From: Ctena decussata
Taxonomy: Eukaryota; Mollusca; Bivalvia; Lucinida; Lucinidae
Assembly: GCA_963989385.1 (NCBI GenBank)
Contig: OZ022503.1
Coordinates: 63,896,123-63,960,122 of the forward strand
Direction: 5' to 3'
Length of the DNA: 64,000 bases
Part shown: positions 22,544-33,300 of the stretch, piece by piece
Position numbering within the stretch: the first letter of the stretch is position 1
How the letters are laid out: each line of letters begins with the position of its first letter
Position numbers and translations under genes: made by a program
The notes under the pieces: model-generated
The model's input: the letters and a program-made list of their open reading frames with translations, nothing else
What the model was told of the DNA's origin: nothing
The model's database searches: none

Positions 22544-22881
22544 TATCACAGGGTATAATCGATTCCGCTAATTTTCGCTTCCTGTAGAGACTGTACATCA
22601 TATTTGGCTTCCGCCGAGACTGTCCGCGATCTTTTGCTTCCTGCCGAGACTTCTGTACATGATAAATGGCTTCCTGCCGAGACTGTCCGCGTGATTCTGC
22701 TTCCTGCCGAGGCTCTCGGCAGGAAGCAGATTCACGCGGACAGTCTCGGCAGGAAGCCATTTTACGAGGACAGTAATCTCTGCAGGAAGCAAGAGTTCGC
22801 GGACAGTCTCAGCGGAAGCCAATATGACGGACAGTCTCTGCAGGAAGCGAAAATTGGCGGAATCAATTATACCCTGTGATT
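22544..22881. repeat. 338-bp palindrome whose arms are minisatellites
   Basis: ATCACAGGGTATAAT at the left mirrors ATTATACCCTGTGAT at the right. Each arm holds about five copies of a unit near 30 bp with GGCTTCCTGCCGAGACTGTC. The centre is GCCGAGGCTCTCGGC. Frames are open in several registers only because of the repeat. Confidence 0.82.
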
Positions 22882-23033
22882 ATCTCTCTTGCTAACCTAG
22901 TGGCGACAAGACAAAAACAAAACATTTAGGAATGCTTTGAAATTTATAAAAAAATGAGGGAACCTAAAGCAGCCATTTTGAAAGATGCATTATGGTTGCT
23001 AAAAGTTTTAATTGGATAATCATTTTACTGATA

Positions 23034-23112
23034 TACAGTCAACTCCCGATATAGTCGAAGTTCATCTCAAACCACTGGCATTTCAAAGTAAATTTTCTGG
23101 GACCAGTTTTTT
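23034..23112. repeat. Family B element, truncated
   Basis: Begins TACAGTCAACTCCCGATATA and runs to TAAATTTTCTGGGACCAG, where it stops at a T run. The right half is missing. Confidence 0.6.
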
Positions 23113-23152
23113 TTTAGATAAAAAGAGTTGAAATGTAAAAAAAACATAAACG

Positions 23153-24255
23153 TACTCATACCAAATTTAGTGCGACAGACGCGCGTTTCTGTATTTAACT
23201 TCTTAAGAGTCTCTAAACCCCAAAAGTTTGACAGAAAGAGATGATGGGCAGGTCTCGGCAGGCAACGAGCATCCCTCTCCGAGCCACACTTACTGTCACA
23301 TTCCGCGGGACACATTAGCTGCAGACATCAGGTAAGAGACGCCTACGTATTACCTCTCGGAGCGCAGGCGCCCCCCCCCCCCCCATCAAGCCACCTTAAC
23401 CACTGCATCTCGATAAAGGCGACACACAAGGGCATCATGAAAGAGATGTCCGATGCAGCAAGGACCCGCAAAAAGCCAAAACAACTTAAAAGAACGAAAG
23501 CCAAACTCCGCTAAGATTCATGTCGCTACGACAAGTCAGTCTTAGTTTTAGAATAATTAAGAAATTTTACCAGATATACCTCAAATTGAATAAGGTTATT
23601 TTAAATCAGTATTTAAGTAGTGACTCCAAAAATAGGAACTGTGTCCAAAATATATTCTTTGATATAAGAGAATACTTTAAAATTTCAGTGTTAGAGATTA
23701 CGAGACTCAGAGTCAGCTGTATTATACATGAAGAAGATGACTTACATATAGTCAGTTTTCCCAAAATATTATTGTAACTATTACTTATTTTGCTTAAGAA
23801 TAGTATTTTAGTACGATTTTTCCCAATTATCTGCTCAATCACACCTGAAAAACGTGCAATTTATTCCCACATGAAAAATTAAAACTTCAAGCCGATGATC
23901 GATTCGCATCTATGAGAAGCATATTTGTTGTGCACACAATTTTTATTTGAAGTAAAAGAATGTGTGGTTTTATCACAGAACGCCTGAAAATGGCCAAACC
24001 GAAATTTTACCTGGCTGTTTTCAGCAGTTTTTTTGAGAACGCCAACATTTTTTTATAAAGATAAAATCTTGTGCTAATATGCTTTGATATATACTCGAAA
24101 AAAATATTAAAGGGTCAAACTTTTACCCCGCGATTTCTGGAACATTTCAAACATTTGGTAAAATAAATCATTTCAACCTCCCGCTTCATTCATTTTACAA
24201 GTTCTGTACACATGAAGTTTGAAAATATAGCCTATATCTTGACCAAGTTCAATTA
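23153..24255. repeat. 1.1-kb tandem duplication, unit 1
   Basis: From TACTCATACCAAATTTAGTG to GACCAAGTTCAATTA. Unit 2 follows directly. The two units differ by few bases and by a C run of 17 (here) against 5. An 85-codon frame inside is identical in both units, which reflects recency rather than selection. Confidence 0.9.
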
Positions 24256-25347
24256 TACTCATACCAAATTTAGTGCGACAGACGCGCGTTTCTGTATTTA
24301 ACTTCTTAAGAGTCTCTAAACCCCAAAAGTTTGACAGAAAGAGATGATGGGCAGGTCTCGGCAGGCAACGAGCATCCCTCTCCGAGCCACACTTACTGTC
24401 ACATTCCGCGGGACACATTAGCTGCAGACATCAGGTAAGAGACGCCTACGTATTACCTCTCGGAGCGCAGGCGCCCCCATCAAGCCACCTTAACCACTGC
24501 ATCTCGATAAAGGCGACACACAAGGGCATCATGAAAGAGATGTCCGATGCAGCAAGGACCCGCAAAAAGCCAAAACAACTTAAAAGAACGAAAGCCAAAC
24601 TCCGCTAAGATTCATGTCGCTACGACAAGTCAGTCTTAGTTTTAGAATAATTAAGAAATTTTACCAGATATACCTCAAATTGAATAAGGTTATTTTAAAT
24701 CAGTATTTAAGTAGTGACTCCAAAAATAGGAACTGTGTCCAAAATATATTCTTTGATATAAGAGAATACTTTAAAATTTCAGTGTTAGAGATTACGAGAC
24801 TCAGAGTCAGCTGTATTATACATGAAGAAGATGACTTACATATAGTCAGTTTTCCCAAAATATTATTGTAACTATTACTTATTTTGCTTAAGAATAGTAT
24901 TTTAGTACGATTTTTCCCAATTATCTGCTCAATCACACCTGAAAAACGTGCAATTTATTCCCACATGAAAAATTAAAACTTCAAGCCGATGCTCGATTCG
25001 CATCTATGAGAAGCATATTTGTTGTGCACACAATTTTTATTTGAAGTAAAAGAATGTGTGGTTTTATCACAGAACGCCTGAAAATGGCCAAACCGAAATT
25101 TTACCTGGCTGTTTTCAGCAGTTTTTTGAGAACGCCAACATTTTTTATAAAGATAAAATCTTGCGCTAATATGCTTTGATATATACTCGAAAAAAATATT
25201 AAAGGGTCAAACTTTTACCCCGCGATTTCTGGAACATTTCAAACATTTGGTAAAATAAATCATTTCCACCTCCCGCTTCATTCATTTTACAAGTTCTGTA
25301 CACATGAAGTTTGAAAATATAGCCTATATCTTGACCAAGTTCAATTC
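24256..25347. repeat. 1.1-kb tandem duplication, unit 2
   Basis: Near-identical to 23153-24255, in the same orientation, with no spacer. It ends at GACCAAGTTCAATT, after which the sequence is unique. Confidence 0.9.
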
Positions 25348-25593
25348 ACACTACCCTCAAAATCAGAGTTTTTTGAAGTCCATAGGGAACAAATTCACCA
25401 AAATTTTCGATTTCGCCAATTCATGAATTTTTTGAAAAATTCCCCGATAGTCATCAAGTTTAATCATTTTTAAGGTCAGCAAGCTATAAGAAGTTTAAAA
25501 CTCATAGCAATTTTAGAAGTTATTCCCGACCAAACTGACACACTATCAATTCTCTATGGGAATTCAAACAACTTTCATTTTAGGGGTTGTTTG

Positions 25594-25770
25594 ACTTAAA
25601 GCTTGACCTTGGTCAAGACAAAGGCTATAAGTTCAAGCTTCATGTGTATAAAACTTGTAAAATGATTAAAATGGAAGGTAGAAATGATTTATTTTACCAA
25701 ATGTTTGAAATGTTCCAGAAATCTCAGGGTAAAAGTTTGACCCTTAAATGTTTTTTTGAGTATATATGAG
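25594..25770. repeat. Inverted, diverged fragment of the duplicated unit
   Basis: TAAAGCTTGACCTTGGTCAA, AAACTTGTAAAATGATTAAA and GGGTAAAAGTTTGACCCTTA are the reverse complement of the last 175 bp of each 1.1-kb unit, with scattered changes. The unit end and this fragment could form a stem across 250 bp. Confidence 0.75.
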
Positions 25771-25923
25771 TCGAATAGCGTTGTTACATTTTTGCAATGC
25801 ACGTGCAGAAGCTAAAATTTTTAATTTTCCAGGTGGAAATGGAAATGCTCAATTTCCAGGCATGCCAGTATTGTTATAATCCGAAAGTTTATTTGATTTA
25901 CCTACTGGGCTAACAACATAATT

Positions 25924-26129
25924 CAGTGCTTCAGATAAGAAAGGGTAACAGGGATAATTTAGGGATATTTCTCAATATTTCATCATCAAAAGCATCTGTT
26001 GTGACCCCTCAACAGAACCGTCTCAGTGAGACGGTTTTGATGAGAGGTCACAACATATGCTTTTATGGATAGAAATATTGAGAATTATCCTTAAATAATC
26101 CCTATTACCCCTTCTTATCTGAAGCTCTG
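25924..26129. repeat. 206-bp palindromic element
   Basis: CAGTGCTTCAGATAAGAA at the left mirrors TTCTTATCTGAAGCTCTG at the right. Pairing continues inward through GGGATAATTTAGGGATA and AAGCATCTGTTGTGACC to the centre ACCGTCTCAGTGAGACGGT. No ORF. Confidence 0.85.
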
Positions 26130-26144
26130 TGACGTGCCACGGCT

Positions 26145-26203
26145 ATGTTGGAAAGCTGTTGTTTCAACAATGACATTGTTTCACTGTTGTGTGCCCTCTG
26201 GGT
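26145..26203. repeat. Family W element, remnant
   Basis: GTTGTTTCAACAATGACATT is followed by TGTTGTGTGCCCTCTGGG, the family right edge. The left edge is lost. Confidence 0.55.
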
Positions 26204-26693
26204 TAATTGTTGTTAATACTCAGGGCCAATTCGGATCTGACTGAGGACATGCTGAATGAAATTCTAGATTTTCCCTTGCCCTTTGTGTTGTCCACCAGGA
26301 CTATTGTCCTCAATGATTCTTAGAAACAATATGTACTATTTGTTGTGGAGTATAACTGAGGCTTGTAAGGCGGGGAGCGGGATGGGGCGGGCTGGCGTGG
26401 TAGGGAGCAAATAAATAAATACAGACGTAACTGCTGTCGTGATAAAAGAAAATATAATGAAAATAAAAACTTCAGCCCGACAATCTTCGAAACCTCTTGG
26501 TGTAGAAGTGGGTCAGGGCTATTAGAGAAGGGGGCCTGTGTGAAGTTATAGTCACAACAACATGTAAATGAAGAATAAAGAAAATCTAGTAATTTATTAA
26601 TTCATTATGGCCTTTGTATCATTTTATATTGCAAATAAGTGGATCTGTACACCTTAGGCTAAATAGTGTGCATATTGATATAATGTGAACATT

Positions 26694-26942
26694 GATCTTC
26701 TTAAGGTGAAGGGATACGCTTTCAGGGGAAGCAACTCTGCCATTTGCACTTTTGTTTTCCTTCTCAATCGGGATCAACTCTTAAAGGAAAGAATTTGCTC
26801 CAAGAGGAGCAAATTCTTTTCTGTAAAAGCTGATCCCATTTCTGAAAAAAATAATCCTCCAGGAAAGCAAAAAGGTAGTCACAAAAGTTGCTTCCCCTTG
26901 TAAAATGGAGGCAAAACATGGAGGTGTGCCCATACACTTTAA
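26694..26942 (+). repeat. Family D repeat, good copy
   Basis: Order: AAGGTGAAGGGATACGCTTT, GAAGCAACTCTGCCATTTGC, an inverted pair AGAATTTGCTCC / GGAGCAAATTCTTTT, then AGTCACAAAAGTTGCTTCCC and ATGGAGGTGTGCCCATACAC. This is the reference copy for the family in this window. Confidence 0.75.
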
Positions 26943-28379
26943 ATGACGATTAACAATAACGTTTGAAAATTCATTTGTGAAGATGTCCCCAAATATTTTG
27001 GACAATTACATTGTAATGTATACTGAGTCAAAAAAGTTCCTATACTTGAAACTCATTGTGTTGCCATGGCAACTGCGGAAGTTATGAACATTCCGTTTCT
27101 TACTGACTTCAGAAGAGTATCCAATTTTCTATTGAACATATTTATTCGTTTTGGTTTCTTAAGACTACACATGCTATAGTGGTCGTTTGAATATGAAATG
27201 GGTAATTTTTCATTTTCACAGAGTAACATCATAAAAATTGCTCAATTTTAAACTCATTTAAAACTGGTTTGTGAATAATGCTTTCCGAGATTCCGTGCTC
27301 CATACACTAGAACAGGACTTAGGCAAGGCTGCATGCCAAAGAAATTAAAATTTGACCCCTTTGGGTGCGAACATTTGATCAACAACTCCGGGTACTGTGA
27401 TTCCATGAAGGACTGTCTAAATGACACTTTCAGTGGGATTTCCAGACAAATTTGAAATTGTAACAGCTAGCGGGCGCGTCACGATTCTTCCAATTTTGTA
27501 ATTATGCAATGAAAACAATGACATAGCAAAAATGTTTATGAAGAAACTTTGAAAAAAGACGGACAGGTACAGTAATAATGATACCTTGAAATTCGCAATA
27601 TTTTTAATTCAAAGGGAGATAATCTCAAAATTTGAAGAATTTGAACCTCGCATGTAAAGCCTGAGTACAAGATATTGGACGTTTTAATTGTTTTTCGATG
27701 TTAATGCAGTATGGACTTTTCTACGCAATACAAAATTTATTACTGCGCATGCGCAGTAATGAGATGCATTCACATTAACTCCTATCGAATACTGCCAGAT
27801 AACTCTTATGAGGAAAAGTATGGATTGACAATTTTCTTAGTAAAACTATTTTGTTGAACAAAGGAACAGTTCCTTTGCGTCTCCCCAAACATACACGAGC
27901 CTCAGTTAACTCCAATAAACTCTGGGTTCCTTGAAAATATAGACAATAGTTGGTATCGTTACTTCTTTGACTAAGTATATAAAAGCATGATCTTTGAATT
28001 TAAACACGTTTGAGTGTGAAAATTATGTTACAATTTTAAAATGTGTGTTTGATAAGTTTTTTAAGTTTTTTTAAGTCTTTCTTTTAAATCACAAATGCTC
28101 GAAATAAAATAAAGACACTGCTCATAACATTTTTAATAAAGATAATATTTTTATTCCGTGATTGTTTTGTATTCTTGATAATTTATATGATTTATGTTTT
28201 ACACACAGTAATAAATACATGAAATTATAGCTAGTTTGTGATTAATCTTTTCATCACGTATAGAATTCTGGGTCCTATCATGTCGGCTGAAGGGTTTCTA
28301 AAGACTAGAAACGAAACATAACTCTGGTTGGACTGACCTGAATAGACTAAAATACTGTGGAACAGACCATAAACCCCAA
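26943..28379. other. Intergenic, no gene seen
   Basis: AT-rich, with no convincing ORF. The only point of note is the perfect palindrome TGCGCATGCGCA at 27744-27755. A run of about 19 C residues follows at 28384-28402. Confidence 0.5.
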
Positions 28380-28479
28380 CCTGCCCCCCCCCCCCCCCCC
28401 CCTCAATAACCTGTTTGACATCCTTCTTGATTTGAATTTGTAAAAAAAATCAATGTGCCACTATATATGGCAAGCCACA

Positions 28480-29195
28480 AGCACAATACGTATACAAACA
28501 TAGGTTTTTAAATGATAAACCTATGTTTGAACTCCTAACCTATGTTTGAAAATCACTATGATAGGTTTATGGTTTTCTAACATGGGTTGTTAGAACTCAG
28601 TCATAGGTTTCGTAAACGTTTTGAAGCCAATGCTTTTACTTTCAAACCTGTGTTTGTACAAAATTATGTTTGCCATTATGCACAATAAGTCTTCAAACAT
28701 AAGTTTATAGATATCAGGCATGGGGTTTGAGTTCAAAAATAGGTTTTAAATTCACAATCACAGGTTTTAAAAACCCATGTTAGAAACCATAAACCTATGA
28801 TAGTGGTTTTCAAATATAGATTTAAATAAAAATCCGTGATTGTAATTTACAAAAATAGGTTTATAAATCTCGTGTTTTGAGGTCAAACATAGGTTTTGAA
28901 TTCACAATCACAGGTTTCTGAAACCCAGTAAGAAAGCCATTAACCAATTATAGTGGTTTTCAAACAAACGTTTCAATAAAAATCCGTGATGTTTTTTTAC
29001 AAACCTATGTTTGTAAACCAATTGTGCACATGGCATATATAATGTTGTAAAAACATAGGTTTGGACGTTTAATCAAAATATCAGATTATTAAACCTATAC
29101 TAGTGTTTAAAACCCATGTTAGAAAACCATAAACCTATGAAAGTGGTTTTCAAACACAGGTTAGAAGTTCAAACAGAGGTTTGTAATTTACAAAC
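28480..29195. repeat. Field of inverted AAACATAGGTTT words
   Basis: About 25 copies of ACATAGGTTT or AAACCTATGTTT, in both orientations and 20-60 bp apart, are spread over 700 bp. Several are joined by repeated longer phrases such as TTCACAATCACAGGTTT (twice) and AAACCATAAACCTATGA. It is not a plain tandem repeat, because spacing and orientation vary. Confidence 0.7.
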
Positions 29196-29289
29196 CGATG
29201 TTGTAAGACTCTTTGTACATTTGGCATGCCATTCACTGTGGTAATATTATATTAGAATCATCAGTTTGTGAAGGACTCAAAATGAGCCT

Positions 29290-29523
29290 AAATAAATTGT
29301 ACTGGGTACAATTTCAAGAAAACCACTATGTCAATTTCATTTTTTTCCCACTTCTCAATGAAAGTCAACTCTTAAATTTGATCCTCCTGGAGCAAATTCT
29401 TTCCTTTAATCTCCTTTTGGAAGGGCCTCGTCTTCCAGGGAAGCAAACAGAATGTCACAAAAATTGTTCCCCTTTGTAAAATAATCTCCGCAAAATATGG
29501 AGATGTATTGGTACACCTTATAA
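29290..29523 (+). repeat. Family D repeat
   Basis: Shows AGTCAACTCTTAAATTTGAT, GAGCAAATTCTTTCC, GAAGCAAACAGAATGTCACA and GGAGATGTATTGGTACACCT in family order. It ends 17 bp before the stop codon of the esterase gene on the other strand. Confidence 0.7.
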
Positions 29524-29539
29524 TATTGCCTATTACAGT

Positions 29540-30329
29540 TTAATTTCCTGCTCCTCCGTGAACATTCATATCAATGAATTCTACAAGATCATCCAGCGCT
29601 TGTTTGCTGACATCAAATTTAATTGGTCCTGGACCAGAGAATAAGAAAAAGCCATGGAAACCCTTTGTGTAATGTTCCAATTTAACTTTTACCTGATTAT
29701 CAAATAATCTATGCGTGAACATAATAGCCTCGTCCCTGAACACGTCATACTGTGACGTAATTACGTAAGCATTTGGAACTCCTTTCACGTCAACGGCCAT
29801 CATCGGCGTTAACCGTGGATCAGTAATGCAGTTCTGAAATGCAGACGACACTATGAAGTTGCTGTTAAAATCTCGTTTGGTTTTTCTTTTGGTTACTTTA
29901 TGATACGATGGTAGGTACTTCTCACTGTCTACATAAGTGCTAAAAATGGAATTCCTGACTTTTTTAGAGACGTGAGCATTCTCGAGCGCTATCTGAAGGA
30001 AGTCTTTAGAAATCCCAGCGTACGACAACCAATGGTGCCCATTTCTATACGCAGACGATATTCCAGGCAATGTATTCTTATTGTCCTGATATGACGGAGT
30101 TTCAAAGTCCAATAATTGCAAAGCAGGGTTTATTAAAATCTGCATCAGGATTTTCTTTCCTTTTATCGTCTGCGAAACTGCGGCGGCAAGATTCCCGCCA
30201 GAACCATCTCCCGCCAAAATGATTTTGTTCTTTATTTTAAACTGACCAGTTCTCTTCAGGAGACCTTTAGTGACAGTAAGACAGTCTTCGAAGGCAGCTG
30301 GAAAGATGTGCTCGGGAGCCTTTCTGTAC
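29540..30329 (-). CDS. AADAC: AADAC-like, last exon (5)
   Basis: Acceptor CTTTCAG precedes position 30329; the first base completes Glu154. It encodes residues 155-416 with YRKAPE, GDGSGGN, YDVFRDE and GFHGFF, and ends GGAGN then TAA at 29542-29540. Confidence 0.95.
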
Positions 30330-33300
30330 CTGAAAGAAACGCTAGTTTATAAGTCTGAATCCTTATGCTACAACTAGAATATCGAGAGGTTTTTCGTTCC
30401 TTTTCTCTTTCTTTTTTTAAACCGGGAATATATCAATGGTCAATGTATTTGAGCTGCGATAAGACAAAACCAACAAAGTGACATATGCGCCCAGCGAAGA
30501 CTCAGATCAGCCCGGGCATCCGCCCAGTCTGAGCAGAGTCCGCTGTCTGCATGGAGGTAGCTTAGACCCTTAGATCTCTACCCATTAAGCGCTTAGCAAA
30601 ACTGATCAGGCTCGGCGGATGCCCAGACTGATCTGAGTCGTCACTGGAAGCACATGCCACTTTTTTGGCTTTGTTGTGTCGCGGCAAAATTTTAGCTCTT
30701 TTCTCATATGATTTTATTTTATCACCACTTGCACGTTTTAAGAAGAATAAAACATTACTTGTCGTTTCCATTCGCGAATCTTGAAATTTAAAAACATAAG
30801 AAAAGTGTTAGCTCTATTAATCTTGTTCTATAATTTTCAGAAAGAATATATATATTTTTTTTTCTCATCTTAACTTTCGAGCCATCTAGAATGCCAAATG
30901 TCATGTCTGTACAAAAAAAACTACAAGATATGTTTCTCAAAGTCACCATATACTAAAAAGTCTTTCAGCTTGATTCTTTCTTAGTACACAAAGGAAGGTA
31001 CTAATAAGTTTGCAAAGATCGTCCAGCGTTAAAAAAACGTTGAACCAACATTGATTCAACACTGATTCAACATCATGAAGTTGAATCAAGGCTGACTCAA
31101 TGCTGTTTCAACTTTGCAGGGATATAGACTAACAGGGGCCCAGTAGCCCACAGCCCCTACATTTTGGTGTGGGCCCCTGAAATTTTGGAGAAAATGTCCA
31201 TCCCACTAATGTTAAATTTTGCATTTTGGCAGTGTGGGCCCCTAAGTCAAAATTGTTAGTCTTTATCCTTGCTTTGTGTGTCTGCTCAGCTGGACGGAAT
31301 ACCCCAAATATCTTAACCAGTCATATGAAATAAGGCTTCGAGATGAGCTTTTTCCTATCCAAAAATCCCAAACTCTAGATCCTTCTTATGGTTTTCCCTC
31401 TAAACCACCCAATCAGGCACACAACGTTGAATCAACATTGAATCTACCTTGATTCAACGTCATAACGTTGATTCAATGTTGATTCAACCTTGTATGCCTG
31501 CTGGGGCACATAAGCTCGTGAATGCTCACTTACTGAAGGACAAACCAAATGCTACTAAAATCGACTTTTTTATACTTACTCAGCTGCAACTATCTGGAGT
31601 TTATTTCTGGTTGCAAGATTGGCAAGAAACCCAGAATACACGTCTGAAAAACGAATAAGCCATGTGATGATATACCATAAAAATGAAAAAAAAACAAAAA
31701 AAACTGGGAAACCTAAAATAATCAACCTAACATTCAGAACGGGCAAAACAACTCTCATCTTCGGATTGGAGAGCTTGAAGAGTCGAAGATACATGAGTAT
31801 GTTCGAACAGTTATGGTAATATGACCAAGATGGCCTACATGCCCATGACTACAGGCTGGCATGATCACAGGAGTCAGAAGAGATGCAACGTACGTCAACT
31901 CGGGAAAGCATTTCAGGGCCTCGTGGTCGTCTTGTATATAAATAGAGGATCTTACATGAGTGTTCATGAATTATTGAATTTATTAAACGAGTTGGGGAAA
32001 ACGATAAGATGCGAGGCTCTGCCGAGCATCTTATCGTTTTCACCAACGAGTTTAATAAATTCAATAATACAGGAGCACGAATGCAAGATTCCATTTATCA
32101 TATGAAGCTAAAATCACATTTAATAAGCAAATTTTGCACTAAAACGTCACGATTTCGCCATTAGAAAAGGCGTCGTTTTATGGACGTCAACGCATAACGT
32201 TACGACGTAATTTGCATAATTAATCCACTAGTGGATTATCGTTTTTAATGCATGGCTTTATTACACTCTCAGATGCGACGTCATATGATAAAGGGTCTTA
32301 TTATATACCTGTCAATGATACACCCTTTGAACTGCCTGTTATCTGATCATCTGATAGAGAGAGCCGTATCAAACTGACGTTTTCTGAATCCGTATCACTA
32401 TCCTTTAAAACGAGGCTCTTTCTGAGTTCCAACTTCAGGCGCGTCATTTGTTAACGTGCATCGCAGAAACGAGAACCAGAGAAACGGGACTAGTGACGTC
32501 ACGTCAACAAGCACGTCAAATGGCGCGCCACGATAGCTCAGTCGGTAGCGTTTGTCTCACGACTAGCTACATACCTTTACCACGCAGGTTCGAATCCGGG
32601 TCGATACACAATCGCTGGCAAGTATGAATAGTTGACTGTTCCATTAAGTATATAATAAACACAATTTATTATAACAGCGTCTCGGGTGATCTGATGGTAT
32701 GAGCTCATCCACTCGACGTGATACAGTACGCCAGATCAAGTTACTATTATGATAATGTGTATTTATACAATAGAATAATTTATTTCTCAGGTGTTCAACT
32801 TTTAAAGAGTCAGATATTTTTTTATTAACTCTCTCAGTTTTACTTAGCTTCTCAAAAAAAAAATTCTGGTTGATCTTACCGACTGAGAACCAGGTCCATC
32901 CCCCGCCGTGGAAATAAACCATGGTTGTATACTTGTCGTCTGCTAGAATAGCGTCCGGAACAAAGATGGTGACCGGAACATTGTCAACTGTGGTGTAATG
33001 TACCTGAAGATCAAGAAATCAAGAATTAACGTATTTATTCGGCTATAACTCAGTACTTTTCTACTTCAGCCGCGACGCGAGAAAACCAACAAAGTGGCAT
33101 GTGCGCCCAGCGATGACTCAGAACAGCCTGGGCATCCGCCCAGTCTGATCAGAGTCTTTGCTGTCCGCATAGAGGTAGCTAAGACCCTTGGCTACCCTTT
33201 TAAGCGCAAAGCAAAGACTCTGATAAGACTGGGCGGATGCCCAGGCTGTTCTGAGTCATCGCATGGCGCACAAGCCACTTTGTTGGTTTTCTCGTGTCGT

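Noticed and set aside
22604..22879. Open frames in the 22.5-kb palindrome
   Set aside because: Open on both strands solely because the 30-bp unit lacks stops; repetitive translation of the repeat.
23520..24871. Two identical 85-codon frames (23520 and 24614)
   Set aside because: Identical only because they lie in a very recent 1.1-kb tandem duplication; opposite-strand frames are equally open.
32528..32605. Functional tRNA gene
   Set aside because: A and B boxes match, but the acceptor and T stems do not pair and the unit is repeated with its flanks at 61384. SINE-like is the better call.
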